In this document: positions 1 through 7,634 of the stretch, piece after piece | How the letters are laid out: every line of letters begins with the position of its first letter | Position numbering within the stretch: the first letter of the stretch is position 1 | Origin: an uncultured Chlorobiales bacterium | GTDB lineage: Bacteria > Bacteroidota > Chlorobiia > Chlorobiales > Chlorobiaceae | Length of the DNA stretch: 12,347 bases | Assembly: GCA_903901395.1 (NCBI GenBank) | Contig: CAIUQW010000429.1 | Location: 1-12,347 of the forward strand | Direction of reading: 5' to 3' | Program-made: the position numbers and the translations under genes | Notes under the pieces: model-generated | The model's input: only the letters and a program-made list of their open reading frames with translations | Told to the model about the DNA's origin: nothing | The model's database searches: none

Positions 1-87
1 TATTTCATTTTCAACCAGTAGACTGCCATCCCCTGCCGTTTCAAACAACAACGGCAGGATCGAGTCATGAGAGGCCGGGTCGCCCAT
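1..87 (-). CDS. N-terminal fragment of an unidentified protein (possibly PAS-type sensor), cut by window edge
   Basis: Reading the minus strand from an ATG at 87-85, 29 codons stay open to the window edge. They begin MGDPASHDSILPLLFE and continue with AGDGSLLVENEI. The composition looks like real protein, and the pattern 'LLFE-x-AGDGSLLVENE' resembles the start of a PAS sensory domain, where an amphipathic helix leads into the first strand. That resemblance is an inference from a very short stretch. The gene lies about 100 nt beyond the HU-family stop and reads the same way, so it may be the next gene in that direction. No Shine-Dalgarno site is visible before the ATG. A start further upstream is possible, because the frame stays open for at least some codons there. 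No function can be assigned from this fragment. Confidence 0.45.
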   Translation of the reverse strand, partial: MGDPASHDSILPLLFETAGDGSLLVENEI

Positions 88-188
88 CTTATGCGTACAA
101 TAGAGTAGTGACTGCCGTTCTGTCAGCAGTGTTCCGGAAACATGCGAGAGTCCGAAGTCAATGTTTTGCGGGGTGGAGAAAAACCGCG

Positions 189-494
189 CTATTCATCGTT
201 TTTCAGGCTTTCGCTCACCGCCTGCTTGAATTCTTTCGAGATTTTGAAGGTCGGCACGTTCTTCGGCTCGACGGTCACCTTCTCGCCGGTTCTGGGATTT
301 CTGGCCTGCCTCAGATTCTTGAAGCGGATGTTGAACGATCCGAATCCGCGAATCTCGATGCGTTTTCCGGCCTTGAGCGAATCGATGATGCTCTCGAACA
401 GGCAGTCGACGACCGCTTCGGTTTCGTTCTTGGTCAGACCTGTACGCTGGGCGATCACGTTCACCAGGTCGGCTTTGGTGGTTGTCTGTCCCAT
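189..494 (-). CDS. HU/IHF-family DNA-binding protein
   Basis: This 101-residue protein is a complete member of the HU/IHF family of small histone-like proteins, which dimerise and bend DNA. It starts MGQTTTKADLVNVIAQRTGL, the usual N-terminal helix pair. The dimer core 'IEIRGFGSFNIRFKN' lies near residues 46-60. The signature DNA-binding arm carries 'ARNPRTGEKVTVEP' at about 64-77, and Pro67 is the residue that intercalates into DNA in the family. The C-terminal 'PTFKISKEFKQAV' helix follows. The length (about 90-105 aa) is typical. HU and IHF-like paralogs are hard to separate by eye, so no symbol is given. The gene reads leftward 43 nt after the TauE/SafE gene and may share its transcript or have its own start in that gap. 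Confidence 0.95.
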   Translation of the reverse strand: MGQTTTKADLVNVIAQRTGLTKNETEAVVDCLFESIIDSLKAGKRIEIRGFGSFNIRFKNLRQARNPRTGEKVTVEPKNVPTFKISKEFKQAVSESLKNDE

Positions 495-537
495 GGTAGT
501 GTGTGCTTGGGTGTTAGTGGTTTACCAATATTGCTGA

Positions 538-900
538 TTAATACCAAAGGCGGATAGCTACTACGACAAGAAAAACTGCGAACATGCGTCTCAAAAGGTC
601 ACTTGAGAGTTCGATGGCTATACGAGCACCGAAAAAAGCTCCGGCGAACAGACCGAGGGCGATGACGAGTCCGAACCACATATGCTCGGTCGTGATCTTG
701 CCTGACTGGTAATATTCGTACACCCCGAGCAACCCGACCGGCAAGAGCAACGCCATGAGCGAGGTAGCGCTTGCGCTCTGCTGACTCATGCCGAAAAAGA
801 AGACGAGCGCCGGAACGATGATCACTCCGCCACCCACGCCGAACATGCCGGACAGAAGTCCCGCCGCGATTCCCGTGATGAACAGAATGAGATACTGCAT
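538..900 (-). CDS. Half-size TauE/SafE (DUF81) family membrane protein
   Basis: The 120-residue product is almost wholly hydrophobic, with about four membrane segments: roughly residues 3-33, 42-60, 75-95 and 105-119. It has the family hallmark glycine-rich turn 'GMFGVGGGVIIVPAL' at about 18-32 and 'GARIAIELSS' near 91-100. TauE/SafE proteins are proposed exporters or importers of sulfite, sulfoacetate and other organosulfur anions. Full members are about 250 residues with two repeats of this unit, and this gene encodes one repeat. Single-repeat members are known, so it need not be a fragment, and both ends look natural; a half-size protein would be expected to dimerise. It lies 45 nt after ftsH and 43 nt before the HU gene, all leftward. 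Its substrate cannot be read from the sequence. Confidence 0.85.
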   Translation of the reverse strand: MQYLILFITGIAAGLLSGMFGVGGGVIIVPALVFFFGMSQQSASATSLMALLLPVGLLGVYEYYQSGKITTEHMWFGLVIALGLFAGAFFGARIAIELSSDLLRRMFAVFLVVVAIRLWY

Positions 901-945
901 GATGCCTGTCGTCTAAATATTGCGTTGCTGCGTTCTCTGCCTCGC

Positions 946-2925
946 TCAAGCCGGAGAACCTGCGACGGCTCCATTCGACTTGACGATCTCATCGATTTCG
1001 TTCGAATCGAGCGACTCCTTTTCGATCAGCCGCGCGGACATCTCGTGCAGAATCCGCATATGCGCCGTGAGAATTTTTTGCGCGTTATCCATGCACTCGG
1101 TGATGATTCTCCGCACCTCGACATCGATCTGAAGTGCGGTATCCTCGCTGTACTCGCGCACATGTGAGTAGTCCTTGCCGAGGAACACCTCCTTGTGGCT
1201 GTCGCCGTAATTGACCGGCCCGAGTTTTTCGCTCATGCCCCAGTTCTTGACCATCTTGCGGGCGATCTCGGTTGCCTTCTCGATGTCGTTGGCCGCGCCG
1301 GTGCTCACCTCGTCGAAGACCAGCTCCTCCGCCGCACGTCCGCCAAGCGCGTAGGTGATCATGGCGATCAGGTATTCGCGGTTCTGCGTGTATCGGTCTT
1401 CGAGCGGCAGATAGGCGGTCTGGCCGAGGCTGCGGCCACGCGGAATGATCGTCACCTTGTGGATCGGGTCGGAGCCGCTGGTGAACTTCGAGACGATCAC
1501 ATGGCCCGCCTCGTGATAGGCGGTGAGCTTCTTCTGGTCGGGCGATATGAACATGCTCCTGCGCTCAGGCCCCATGAGCACCTTGTCGCGCGCCTCCTCG
1601 AAATTCTGGACGGTGATCTCCGTCTGCTCCTTTCTTGCCGCGAGCAGCGCCGCCTCATTGACCAGATTAGCCAGGTCGGCACCCGAAAAACCGGGCGTGC
1701 TGCGGGCGATGCTTGCAATATCGACTTCGCCCGCCAGCGGCGTGTTGCGGGTATGAATCTTCAGAATCGCTTCGCGGCCACGGATATCGGGCTTGTCGAT
1801 GACCACCTGCCGGTCGAACCTGCCGGGGCGCAGGAGCGCCGTATCGAGCACATCGGGGCGGTTGGTGGCGGCGATGAGAATCACGTTGTCCTTGGTGGTG
1901 AAGCCGTCCATCTCCACAAGGAGCTGGTTCAGGGTCTGCTCGCGTTCGTCGTGCCCGCCGCCGAGACCCGCGCCACGGCTCCGGCCAACGGCGTCGATCT
2001 CATCGACGAAGACGATACACGGCGCGTTTTTCTTGGCGGTGTCGAACAGGTCGCGCACGCGCGCCGCGCCGACGCCGACAAACATCTCGACGAAATCAGC
2101 ACCTGAAATGGAGAAGAAGGGCACCTTGGCCTCGCCCGCAATCGCCTTGGCGAGCAGGGTCTTGCCAGTGCCGGGAGGGCCGAGCAGGAGCACGCCTTTC
2201 GGAATCTTGCCGCCGATCTTCTGAAACTTTTCGGGACTCATAAGGAACTCCACAGTCTCACGCAGCTCTTCAACCGCTTCGTCAACGCCCGCCACATCGT
2301 TGAAGGTCACTTTGACGTCAAACTCGCTGATGAGCTTGGCGCGGCTTTTGCTAAAGCTGAAGATGTTTTTCGACGCACCGTTCTGTATCGACATACGCCT
2401 GAAAATGAAGAAATAGGCGAAGCCGAAGAGAATCCACGGCAGGACAAGTAAGAGAATATTGGAAAACTCGTCGCTGCTCTGGACGATCTTAAGCTGAACG
2501 CCACTTGCAGCAAGGCTGTCGGCCTGCGTGCGGTCGAAGCCTGGAATACGCACCATGAAGCGGTCGGAGCGCACGGTGGCACCGTTGGTCAGGTGCAGAT
2601 CGCTCGCGGTCTTGAGCTTGCCCGTCAGCAGCGCGGAACGATCCTGGCTGGTTTTGACGGTCACTTCAGCGAGCGAATTGCCGGTTACGAACGAACGGAA
2701 CTCGTTATAGGAAATTTCCGGCGAGATGTCCTGGGAGAAAAAGCGCTGAAAAACAAACAACCCAAGCACCGCCAGCATCAGTACAAGGATGAATTTGGGA
2801 AATCCTCCCTCTCGCCCCCCGTTTCCGGGAAAGCTTCCATCAGGCTCCGTTCCTTTCTCAGGCGGCATGAAGCGGTTGTTCGGACGGCCTTTTGGGGTCT
2901 TGTCGCTGCTGTTATTCGACGGCAT
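946..2925 (-). CDS. ftsH: ATP-dependent zinc metalloprotease FtsH
   Basis: FtsH is the membrane-anchored AAA+ protease that degrades unassembled membrane proteins and selected regulators. The 659 residues show every expected part: a first membrane segment near 44-60 ([15 protein letters not shown]), a periplasmic stretch of about 95 residues, a second segment near 157-175, then the AAA module with Walker A GPPGTGKT (249-256), Walker B IVFVDEID (304-311) and the second region of homology [20 protein letters not shown] (353-372). The protease domain has the zinc motif HEAGH (471-475) and the downstream Asp (about 547) in [11 protein letters not shown]. The ATG at 2925 is chosen because the product begins [15 protein letters not shown], a polar cytoplasmic start. 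The frame also opens 34 codons upstream at a TTG (3027), but that would add an extra hydrophobic stretch and is less likely. No clear Shine-Dalgarno is seen. The N-terminal polar tail of about 43 residues is longer than in E. coli FtsH. Confidence 0.97.
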   Translation of the reverse strand: MPSNNSSDKTPKGRPNNRFMPPEKGTEPDGSFPGNGGREGGFPKFILVLMLAVLGLFVFQRFFSQDISPEISYNEFRSFVTGNSLAEVTVKTSQDRSALLTGKLKTASDLHLTNGATVRSDRFMVRIPGFDRTQADSLAASGVQLKIVQSSDEFSNILLLVLPWILFGFAYFFIFRRMSIQNGASKNIFSFSKSRAKLISEFDVKVTFNDVAGVDEAVEELRETVEFLMSPEKFQKIGGKIPKGVLLLGPPGTGKTLLAKAIAGEAKVPFFSISGADFVEMFVGVGAARVRDLFDTAKKNAPCIVFVDEIDAVGRSRGAGLGGGHDEREQTLNQLLVEMDGFTTKDNVILIAATNRPDVLDTALLRPGRFDRQVVIDKPDIRGREAILKIHTRNTPLAGEVDIASIARSTPGFSGADLANLVNEAALLAARKEQTEITVQNFEEARDKVLMGPERRSMFISPDQKKLTAYHEAGHVIVSKFTSGSDPIHKVTIIPRGRSLGQTAYLPLEDRYTQNREYLIAMITYALGGRAAEELVFDEVSTGAANDIEKATEIARKMVKNWGMSEKLGPVNYGDSHKEVFLGKDYSHVREYSEDTALQIDVEVRRIITECMDNAQKILTAHMRILHEMSARLIEKESLDSNEIDEIVKSNGAVAGSPA

Positions 2926-3242
2926 CTGGCTCTGTTCGGGTGATGCAAGATAACTTACGGCATAATAAGTAATTAAAAGTAAAACTTCAGCAGAAACCAA
3001 AAAGTTTTCGCAAACCGTCTCCAGCAAGCTTTTTCAGCCGTTATTTTCTTTTTTAAAGCTCAAATATGGTTCGGTTGACGGCGTTTTGTTCTTTTCGCTT
3101 CTGATTGCCGAATGGAGCGAGATTTTTTTAAATTCCATGCGTTTCGAAGGCGAGATCGACGGCGCGCGGTATATTCATTAATCATGAAAACCCATTGTCC
3201 GCTTCGGTCTGCCGCAATCACTAAAACTTGATCTTTCGTACT
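2926..3242. other. Divergent intergenic region between ftsH and gltX
   Basis: These 317 bases separate two divergently read genes and should hold the promoters of both. No RNA gene or convincing reading frame was found, apart from the TTG-started N-terminal extension of ftsH (2926-3027) that is judged untranslated. The ftsH-proximal part is AT-rich with several A/T runs (about 2960-3060). A TATATT box near the gltX side is listed separately. No operator-like palindrome stood out. Confidence 0.6.
3170..3177 (+). promoter_or_regulatory. Possible -10 box of gltX (TATATTCA)
   Basis: TATATTCA lies about 66 nt upstream of the gltX ATG. The same TATATT string occurs just before the tRNA-Phe gene and before the lipoprotein gene at 5103, which is why it is listed. 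No convincing -35 hexamer sits 16-18 nt upstream, where the DNA is GC-rich. This is a weak, motif-only call. Confidence 0.25.
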
Positions 3243-4754
3243 ATGGCCGGTCAAAAGGTTAGAACGCGATTTGCCCCATCTCCAACGGGATATCTCCATG
3301 TCGGCGGTCTGCGCACCGCACTGTACAACTATCTCTTCGCCAAGAGAATGAACGGGGATTTCGTCATCAGGATCGAAGACACCGACCAGAGCCGCAGGGT
3401 CGAGGATGCCGAGAAGAACCTCATCAGCACGCTCGAATGGGCGGGCATCATCGCCGACGAAAGCCCGATGCACGGTGGCAACTACGGCCCCTACGTGCAG
3501 TCGCATCGCCTTGCGATCTACAAGGACTACTGCACCCGCCTGCTCGAAGAGAAAAACGCCTACTACTGCTTCTCGACCTCCGAGGAGCTCGAAGAAAACC
3601 GCCAGCTCCAGCTCAAGCAGGGATTGCAGCCCAAATACAACCGCAAGTGGCTGCCCGAAGAGATGGGCGGCAACATGCCTGAATCCGAAATCAAAAAGAA
3701 GCTCGCCGAGGGCGTGCCCTACGTCGTGAGGATGAAGGTGCCGGATTATGTGTCGGTCTGGTTCGAGGATATGATTCGCGGCCCGATCGAGTTCGACTCC
3801 GCCACCATCGACGATCAGGTGCTCATGAAGTCCGACGGTTTCCCGACCTACCACTTCGCCAGCGTCATCGACGACCATCTGATGGAGTTCACCCACATTA
3901 TCCGTGGCGAGGAGTGGCTGCCCTCGATGCCGAAGCACCTCTTGCTCTATGAATTCTTCGGCTGGGAGCCGCCGAAGTTTGCGCACCTGCCGCTCTTGCT
4001 CAACCCCGACCGCTCCAAGCTCAGCAAGCGCCAGGGTGACGTGGCCGTCGAGGATTACATGCGCAAAGGTTACAGCAACGAGGCGATTGTCAACTTCGTC
4101 GCGCTGCTCGGCTGGAACGAAGGCGAAGGCAGCGAGCAGGAGGTGTTCAGCATGGATGAGCTGATCTCCAAATTCTCGCTCGAACGTGTCGGCAAAGCCG
4201 GAGCCGTCTTCAACGTTGAAAAGCTCTCGTGGCTCGAAAAGCAGTATATCAAGACCCGTCCTGTCGAGAAGATCGTGGCCAACATCAGGCCGGTGCTTCA
4301 GGCCAGGCTGGCGGAATTCTCGCCAGAGATGCCGGTCGAGCGCATCAGCTCCGACGATTATCTCGCCAAGGTGGTCGAGCTGATGCGTGAGCGCGTCAAC
4401 TTCGAGCACGAGTTCGTGACTTTCAGCAGCTACTTCTTCTTCGAGCCGGAGAGCTACGAGGAAGAGGCCGTCGCCAAGCGCTGGACCTCCAACGTGCCAG
4501 CGCTGCTCCAGGAGTTCATCGAACTGCTCGATGCCAGCGACGATTTCACCGCCGAGAATATCGAGGCGCAGCTCAAGGCATTCGCGGCTCCGAAGGGCGT
4601 GAAACCCGCCGTGCTGATCCATCCGCTCAGGATCGCCGCCTCCGGCGTCAGCTTCGGCCCGAGCCTCTACCACATGCTCGAAGTGCTCGGCAAGGAGACG
4701 GTGCTCCGCCGCATCCGCCGCGCCATCGAACGCATCGAAGCGCCCGTCGCCTGA
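3243..4754 (+). CDS. gltX: Glutamyl-tRNA synthetase (GluRS)
   Basis: GluRS is a cytoplasmic class I synthetase that charges tRNA-Glu with glutamate. In bacteria whose GluRS is non-discriminating it also forms Glu-tRNA-Gln, and which type this is cannot be told by eye. The 503-residue protein has the HIGH-type signature in [20 protein letters not shown] (10-29), the glutamate/ATP-binding 'RIEDTDQSR' that follows, '[12 protein letters not shown]' before the second signature, and the KMSKS-type loop [11 protein letters not shown] (about 256-266). The helical anticodon-binding part fills the C-terminal third. The length is typical (about 480-510). The ATG at 3243 ([10 protein letters not shown]) is preferred over the TTG five codons earlier because family members begin just before the V-R-T-R-F-A-P motif. 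No strong Shine-Dalgarno is seen. It is followed by a GC-rich hairpin and then tRNA-Phe. Confidence 0.97.
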   Translation: MAGQKVRTRFAPSPTGYLHVGGLRTALYNYLFAKRMNGDFVIRIEDTDQSRRVEDAEKNLISTLEWAGIIADESPMHGGNYGPYVQSHRLAIYKDYCTRLLEEKNAYYCFSTSEELEENRQLQLKQGLQPKYNRKWLPEEMGGNMPESEIKKKLAEGVPYVVRMKVPDYVSVWFEDMIRGPIEFDSATIDDQVLMKSDGFPTYHFASVIDDHLMEFTHIIRGEEWLPSMPKHLLLYEFFGWEPPKFAHLPLLLNPDRSKLSKRQGDVAVEDYMRKGYSNEAIVNFVALLGWNEGEGSEQEVFSMDELISKFSLERVGKAGAVFNVEKLSWLEKQYIKTRPVEKIVANIRPVLQARLAEFSPEMPVERISSDDYLAKVVELMRERVNFEHEFVTFSSYFFFEPESYEEEAVAKRWTSNVPALLQEFIELLDASDDFTAENIEAQLKAFAAPKGVKPAVLIHPLRIAASGVSFGPSLYHMLEVLGKETVLRRIRRAIERIEAPVA

Positions 4755-4764
4755 CCGTCTCAAT

Positions 4765-4807
4765 GCGGGGCATTCCGGTGCCCCGCGGCGGAAAAAAGTT
4801 CTTTTTC
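4765..4807 (+). terminator. Terminator-like hairpin after gltX
   Basis: Eleven nt after the gltX stop, GCGGGGCA (4765-4772) and TGCCCCGC (4779-4786) form a perfect 8-bp stem around the loop TTCCGG. A T-rich run (TTCTTTTT, 4799-4806) follows about 12 nt later rather than directly, after an A-run. It is a plausible rho-independent terminator of gltX with imperfect geometry. Confidence 0.6.
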
Positions 4808-4810
4808 TGT

Positions 4811-4838
4811 TTGGAGTTAAAGGTGTAATTGCTATATT
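4811..4838 (+). promoter_or_regulatory. Probable promoter of tRNA-Phe
   Basis: TTGGAG (4811-4816) and TATATT (4833-4838) are spaced by 16 nt. This would place the transcript start about 7-8 nt downstream and leave a short leader before the mature tRNA at 4853. The -10 box is good and the -35 box matches sigma-70 consensus only at TTG. It lies between the gltX terminator and the tRNA, where a promoter is expected. Confidence 0.45.
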
Positions 4839-4852
4839 CACCTCACCCAATT

Positions 4853-4928
4853 GGACAGATAGCTCAGTTGGTAGAGCAAAGGACTGAAAATCCTTGTGTC
4901 GGGGGTTCGACTCCCTCTCTGTCCACCA
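4853..4928 (+). tRNA. tRNA-Phe (anticodon GAA)
   Basis: The 76-nt gene folds as a standard cloverleaf. The acceptor stem GGACAGA (4853-4859) pairs with TCTGTCC (4918-4924). The D arm is GCTC/GAGC. The anticodon stem AAGGA/TCCTT holds the loop CTGAAAA with anticodon GAA at 4886-4888. The T arm is GGGGG-TTCGACT-CCCTC, with one G-U pair. The discriminator A (4925) and a genome-encoded CCA (4926-4928) follow. GAA reads both phenylalanine codons. Its 3' end is the boundary where base composition drops, so it may have served as an integration site. Confidence 0.98.
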
Positions 4929-4944
4929 CAAATACCCCTCCCTC

Positions 4945-4975
4945 AAGCCCCGGAACCCCCGGGGTTTTCGCTTTT
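4945..4975 (+). terminator. Intrinsic terminator of tRNA-Phe
   Basis: AAGCCCCGG (4945-4953) pairs with CCGGGGTTT (4959-4967), 9 bp with one G-U pair, around the loop AACCC. TTTT follows at once and a second TTTT after three bases. It begins 17 nt past the tRNA CCA, the expected place for its rho-independent terminator. Confidence 0.8.
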
Positions 4976-5042
4976 CGGCGGATTTTGGTTCGCGATGCTT
5001 TTTATGATGATAGCCGGAGCGTGAATCTTCCGAATCTTTCTG

Positions 5043-5048
5043 TATATT
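5043..5048 (+). promoter_or_regulatory. Possible -10 box of the lipoprotein gene (TATATT)
   Basis: TATATT lies 54 nt before the ATG at 5103 and repeats the box seen upstream of tRNA-Phe. No clear -35 element was found 16-18 nt upstream. This is a motif-only call at the left end of the AT-rich region. Confidence 0.25.
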
Positions 5049-5102
5049 TCCCGCAGCAGTATCCTGAGTAGTACCCTTTACTTAACTCGACTATGATTAA
5101 AA

Positions 5103-6041
5103 ATGAAAAAAATCTGGATGGCGGGCGCTGCAATATTATTCCTGACTGGTTGTATTGCTAAAGTTTCTTTTGCGCAAGATGTCGCAACAGTGGATTCATT
5201 AAAATCTACATCAGTGGTGATGAGCGGAGCCGTTAAGGAAAAATCTAATGATAAAAAAGTAAGGTTTATAGGGGTTTATCTGAACTCAGATGCTTTGTTA
5301 AAGCCAACTGATTCTGAAAATGTAATCGGAGATTATAAGAAAATATCAGAGTATGCAATTCTTCCGGTCTCTAAGTTTTGTTATACAAAAAATGATAAGG
5401 ATTATTATGAAGTTATGTATTGTGGAAAAGGTTATGTTGTTGAAGAAAATGTAATAAATATATCTGTTGAGGATAAGAATTTTCTTAAAAATATTGATAA
5501 TGATTATAGCTCTTTGATTATCAATAATGCTCGTGAGGCATCTATTTATCATAGAATGAGGGATTTTGATAAGGCTATAAATTTAATGAGTGGTTTAAAG
5601 AAAAAAGGCTTAGTTATTTTTGATAGGAGTATCTATGATACGAGCGAGTATACCGACGGCACAGGGTTTAGTATTTCTGTGGTCAATTTGTCTGGAAAGA
5701 TTATTAAGTATATATCTTTCACTGTGATAGGGTATAATCCTGTAAAAGATGTAGTTCGTGGACGTCAAGGAAAAAGTCCTTACATTACCGTAAGAGGGGT
5801 GGGGCCAATCAAGCCGGGGGAAGGTGGTGAGTATAATTGGGAATATCTGTGGTTTACTGATTTGGTCCAAACGCATAAAATAACTCTTATAAAATTACAG
5901 TATCTTGACGGATCGGTTAAGGTTTATAATAACCCAGAGTCATTGATTTTGTCTGGATATGATAAATATTTGATGGGTGTTTTGGTCGATCCTGATACTA
6001 AAGAGGTTATGGATGGTGTTGTGGATAAAAGTAAAAAATGA
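5103..6041 (+). CDS. Putative lipoprotein of unknown function
   Basis: I do not recognise this 312-residue protein with certainty. It starts MKKIWMAGAAILFLTGC, a classic type II signal peptide with lipobox LTGC (14-17), so Cys17 is probably lipidated and the protein sits in the outer or inner membrane facing the periplasm. Residues about 52-120 look like a small beta-rich, SH3-like unit. A helical stretch (about 135-170) follows. Residues about 187-275 form a second beta-rich unit with an 'N-x-SGKIIKYISFTVIGYNPV' strand pair and 'GPIKPGEGGEYNWEYLW', a layout like FxLYD/DUF5780-type extracellular domains; this comparison is an inference. The gene is very AT-rich (13 G+C of 60 at 5401-5460), unlike its flanks, which suggests horizontal acquisition. 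Its stop overlaps a possible ATG of the next gene (ATGA at 6038-6041), so the two are probably co-transcribed. An alternative reading is a secreted protein cut after SFA (22-24). Confidence 0.8.
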   Translation: MKKIWMAGAAILFLTGCIAKVSFAQDVATVDSLKSTSVVMSGAVKEKSNDKKVRFIGVYLNSDALLKPTDSENVIGDYKKISEYAILPVSKFCYTKNDKDYYEVMYCGKGYVVEENVINISVEDKNFLKNIDNDYSSLIINNAREASIYHRMRDFDKAINLMSGLKKKGLVIFDRSIYDTSEYTDGTGFSISVVNLSGKIIKYISFTVIGYNPVKDVVRGRQGKSPYITVRGVGPIKPGEGGEYNWEYLWFTDLVQTHKITLIKLQYLDGSVKVYNNPESLILSGYDKYLMGVLVDPDTKEVMDGVVDKSKK

Positions 6042-6064
6042 TATTTTTTTGTTGTGTTGTTATT

Positions 6065-6823
6065 ATGCAAAAGAAGCAAACAAAGATAGAATGGACGGAG
6101 TCAACGTGGAATCCGGTGACGGGGTGCACGAAGGTTTCGGAGGGATGTCGGCATTGCTATGCTGAGTTGTTTGCGCGTCGGCTTAAGGGGATGGGGGTTG
6201 AAAAATACCGGGCCGGGTTTCATCTGACTTGCCATCCGGAGGTGCTGCAAGAGCCGTTCAGGTGGAAAAAGCCTCGGGTTGTGTTTGTGAACTCGATGAG
6301 CGATTTGTTCCATAATGACATTCCGCTCGATTACATTCAGAAGGTTTTCAGCGTGATGAGGCAGAATCCGCATCATGTGTTTCAGGTGCTCACCAAACGC
6401 GCGGATGTTCTCAGATATTACGATAGCGAAGGTTGGCTGACTTCACCACATAATGCATGGCCGCATAACGTGTGGATGGGCGTCACGGTTGAAAATGCCG
6501 ATACTATCGAACGGGTTGAGTTGCTGCGTCAAACGAAAGCTAAGGTAAAATTCCTTTCATGCGAGCCGCTTCTCAGCGCTTTGCCTGATTTGAATCTCGA
6601 TGGAATCGATTGGGTCATCGTTGGCGGCGAGAGCGGACGTGGCGCAAGAAAGATGAATGAAGAGTGGGTTCTTGAAATTCGGGAGAAATGCCTTGCCGCC
6701 AATGTTCCATTTTTCTTCAAACAATGGGGCGGAGTAAACAAAAAAGCCGCAGGCAGGTTGCTTGAGGGGAAGGTGTATGACGGGAGTCCGATGGAGTTGG
6801 TTGGTGGAGAGAGGTTGCTGTGA
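6065..6823 (+). CDS. DUF5131 (phage Gp37/Gp68) family, radical-SAM-like three-cysteine protein
   Basis: The 252-residue protein matches the phage Gp37/Gp68 (DUF5131) family. It opens TKIEWTESTWNPVTGCTKVS and carries C21-x6-C28-x2-C31 followed by YAE, a three-cysteine motif like the [4Fe-4S] site of radical SAM enzymes. Later family blocks are VFVNSMSDLFHNDIP, VFQVLTKRADVL, VWMGVTVEN, KFLSCEPLL, WVIVGGESGRGAR and PFFFKQWGG. The chemistry of the family is not established. Homologs are frequent in phages and mobile regions, and many are paired with TcmP ('three-Cys-motif partner'); no TcmP is visible here. The ATG at 6065 is preferred because it gives the family-like start. An ATG at 6038 overlaps the lipoprotein stop and would add nine mostly hydrophobic residues; if used, it would couple translation of the two genes. 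GC content is intermediate between the lipoprotein gene and the flanks. Confidence 0.88.
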   Translation: MQKKQTKIEWTESTWNPVTGCTKVSEGCRHCYAELFARRLKGMGVEKYRAGFHLTCHPEVLQEPFRWKKPRVVFVNSMSDLFHNDIPLDYIQKVFSVMRQNPHHVFQVLTKRADVLRYYDSEGWLTSPHNAWPHNVWMGVTVENADTIERVELLRQTKAKVKFLSCEPLLSALPDLNLDGIDWVIVGGESGRGARKMNEEWVLEIREKCLAANVPFFFKQWGGVNKKAAGRLLEGKVYDGSPMELVGGERLL

Positions 6824-6984
6824 ATACGATGAAAATATATGGATAAGACAAGCCGGGGTCACATAAGTCTAAAATTAATGCTTGTTTATTAAGTGTTTGA
6901 GTTTTTCATAAAATATTTTTAGGGCTGAATGATGCCTGCGATAATTTGCGAATAATATTTTTGTTGCTGAATAATTGAAATTCT

Positions 6985-7545
6985 TTAAACGATCAGGATT
7001 TTTAGAACAAGCGGGCGTCCTTCGACAGGAATTGATACTGATGCGGAGCCGACATTGATAGAATCGATTTTTTTTAATTTTGCGGCGGTTTCTTTTTGGA
7101 CGTATCCAATATGCTTTACGACTGTCTTTCCATCAACGATTGCTGATCCCATGACCTTGATGGCGTTTTTGTCAAATTCGTTGTTAGACTCACGCTCAAG
7201 GAACAATTTGAATTCTGGCTGATCACCGACCAAAAGAAAGTTTTTCCACCTGTCTTCATATTCCATGCCCATAACTTTCTCTTCGTAAGGAGAAACAATT
7301 CCGGGTCGTTTGTATTTATCTTTCATTCGTAGGTAGTTTTCTGGATATTTCCATCCTTTTATTTTATACCATTCTCCTGGTACGATATCAGTGTCGTCGT
7401 CATCGTAAATTGCAAACTGAAAGTTTTTTCCTGAAGGAATTGGGCTGCGCGGTGTCATTGTTTCCACCCTCATGTGTTTTTTGATCCATTCGCGGTTGGC
7501 CCATACGAAGTACACAATAACGAGAATGATGATAAAAGTGATCAT
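6985..7545 (-). CDS. Membrane-anchored HIRAN-domain protein
   Basis: The 186-residue product begins with a single hydrophobic helix (ITFIIILVIVYFVWA, 2-16) followed by positive residues, an N-terminal anchor that should leave the rest in the cytoplasm. A polar linker and an aromatic-rich stretch (EWYKIKGWKYPENYLRM, about 58-74) lead to a HIRAN-like domain at about 91-165, with VMGMEYEDRW, then 'LFLERESNNEFDKNAIKVMG' (114-133) and 'HIGYVQKETAAKL' (145-157). These match the family pattern of E-x-x-N-x-x-D-x-x-A-I-x-V followed by IGY and a lysine/alanine-rich helix. HIRAN domains bind DNA ends or ssDNA 3' ends in HLTF-type proteins and occur alone or with nucleases in bacteria; the membrane anchor is unusual. 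The gene is AT-rich, converges on the DUF5131 gene (161 nt apart) and has no obvious partner. The role is unknown. Confidence 0.75.
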   Translation of the reverse strand: MITFIIILVIVYFVWANREWIKKHMRVETMTPRSPIPSGKNFQFAIYDDDDTDIVPGEWYKIKGWKYPENYLRMKDKYKRPGIVSPYEEKVMGMEYEDRWKNFLLVGDQPEFKLFLERESNNEFDKNAIKVMGSAIVDGKTVVKHIGYVQKETAAKLKKIDSINVGSASVSIPVEGRPLVLKILIV

Positions 7546-7634
7546 AATTGTAAAATGTTTTATCTCAATGTTTTAAGGGGGTGCCGTTGTTCTTGCCTCT
7601 ATAATTCTCAGTGTCAATTATGATAATATAAAGA

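Noticed and set aside
32..58. Perfect 9-bp inverted repeat CCTGCCGTT / AACGGCAGG as a terminator of the HU gene
   Set aside because: No T-run on either strand, about 130 nt past the HU stop, and it lies inside a likely coding frame on the minus strand.
1195..2106. A 303-codon plus-strand frame opposite ftsH
   Set aside because: It lies fully within ftsH, whose AAA and protease motifs are intact. The antisense frame is rich in Ala, Arg, Val and His, as expected from GC-rich codon bias.
2926..3027. TTG-started 34-residue N-terminal extension of FtsH
   Set aside because: It would add an extra hydrophobic stretch before a polar tail and the usual first membrane helix. The ATG at 2925 gives a normal FtsH topology.
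3060..4946. A 628-codon open frame on the minus strand opposite gltX and tRNA-Phe
   Set aside because: It is the antisense shadow of gltX. Its N-terminal part is the complement of tRNA-Phe, a well-known source of spurious 'WTERESNPRHKDFQSF' proteins. The product is low-complexity and has no domain.
6845..6870. AAGCCGGGGTCACATAAGTC after the DUF5131 gene, similar in feel to insertion-element-associated repeats
   Set aside because: No transposase, no inverted ends and no second copy in the window; too short to support a call.
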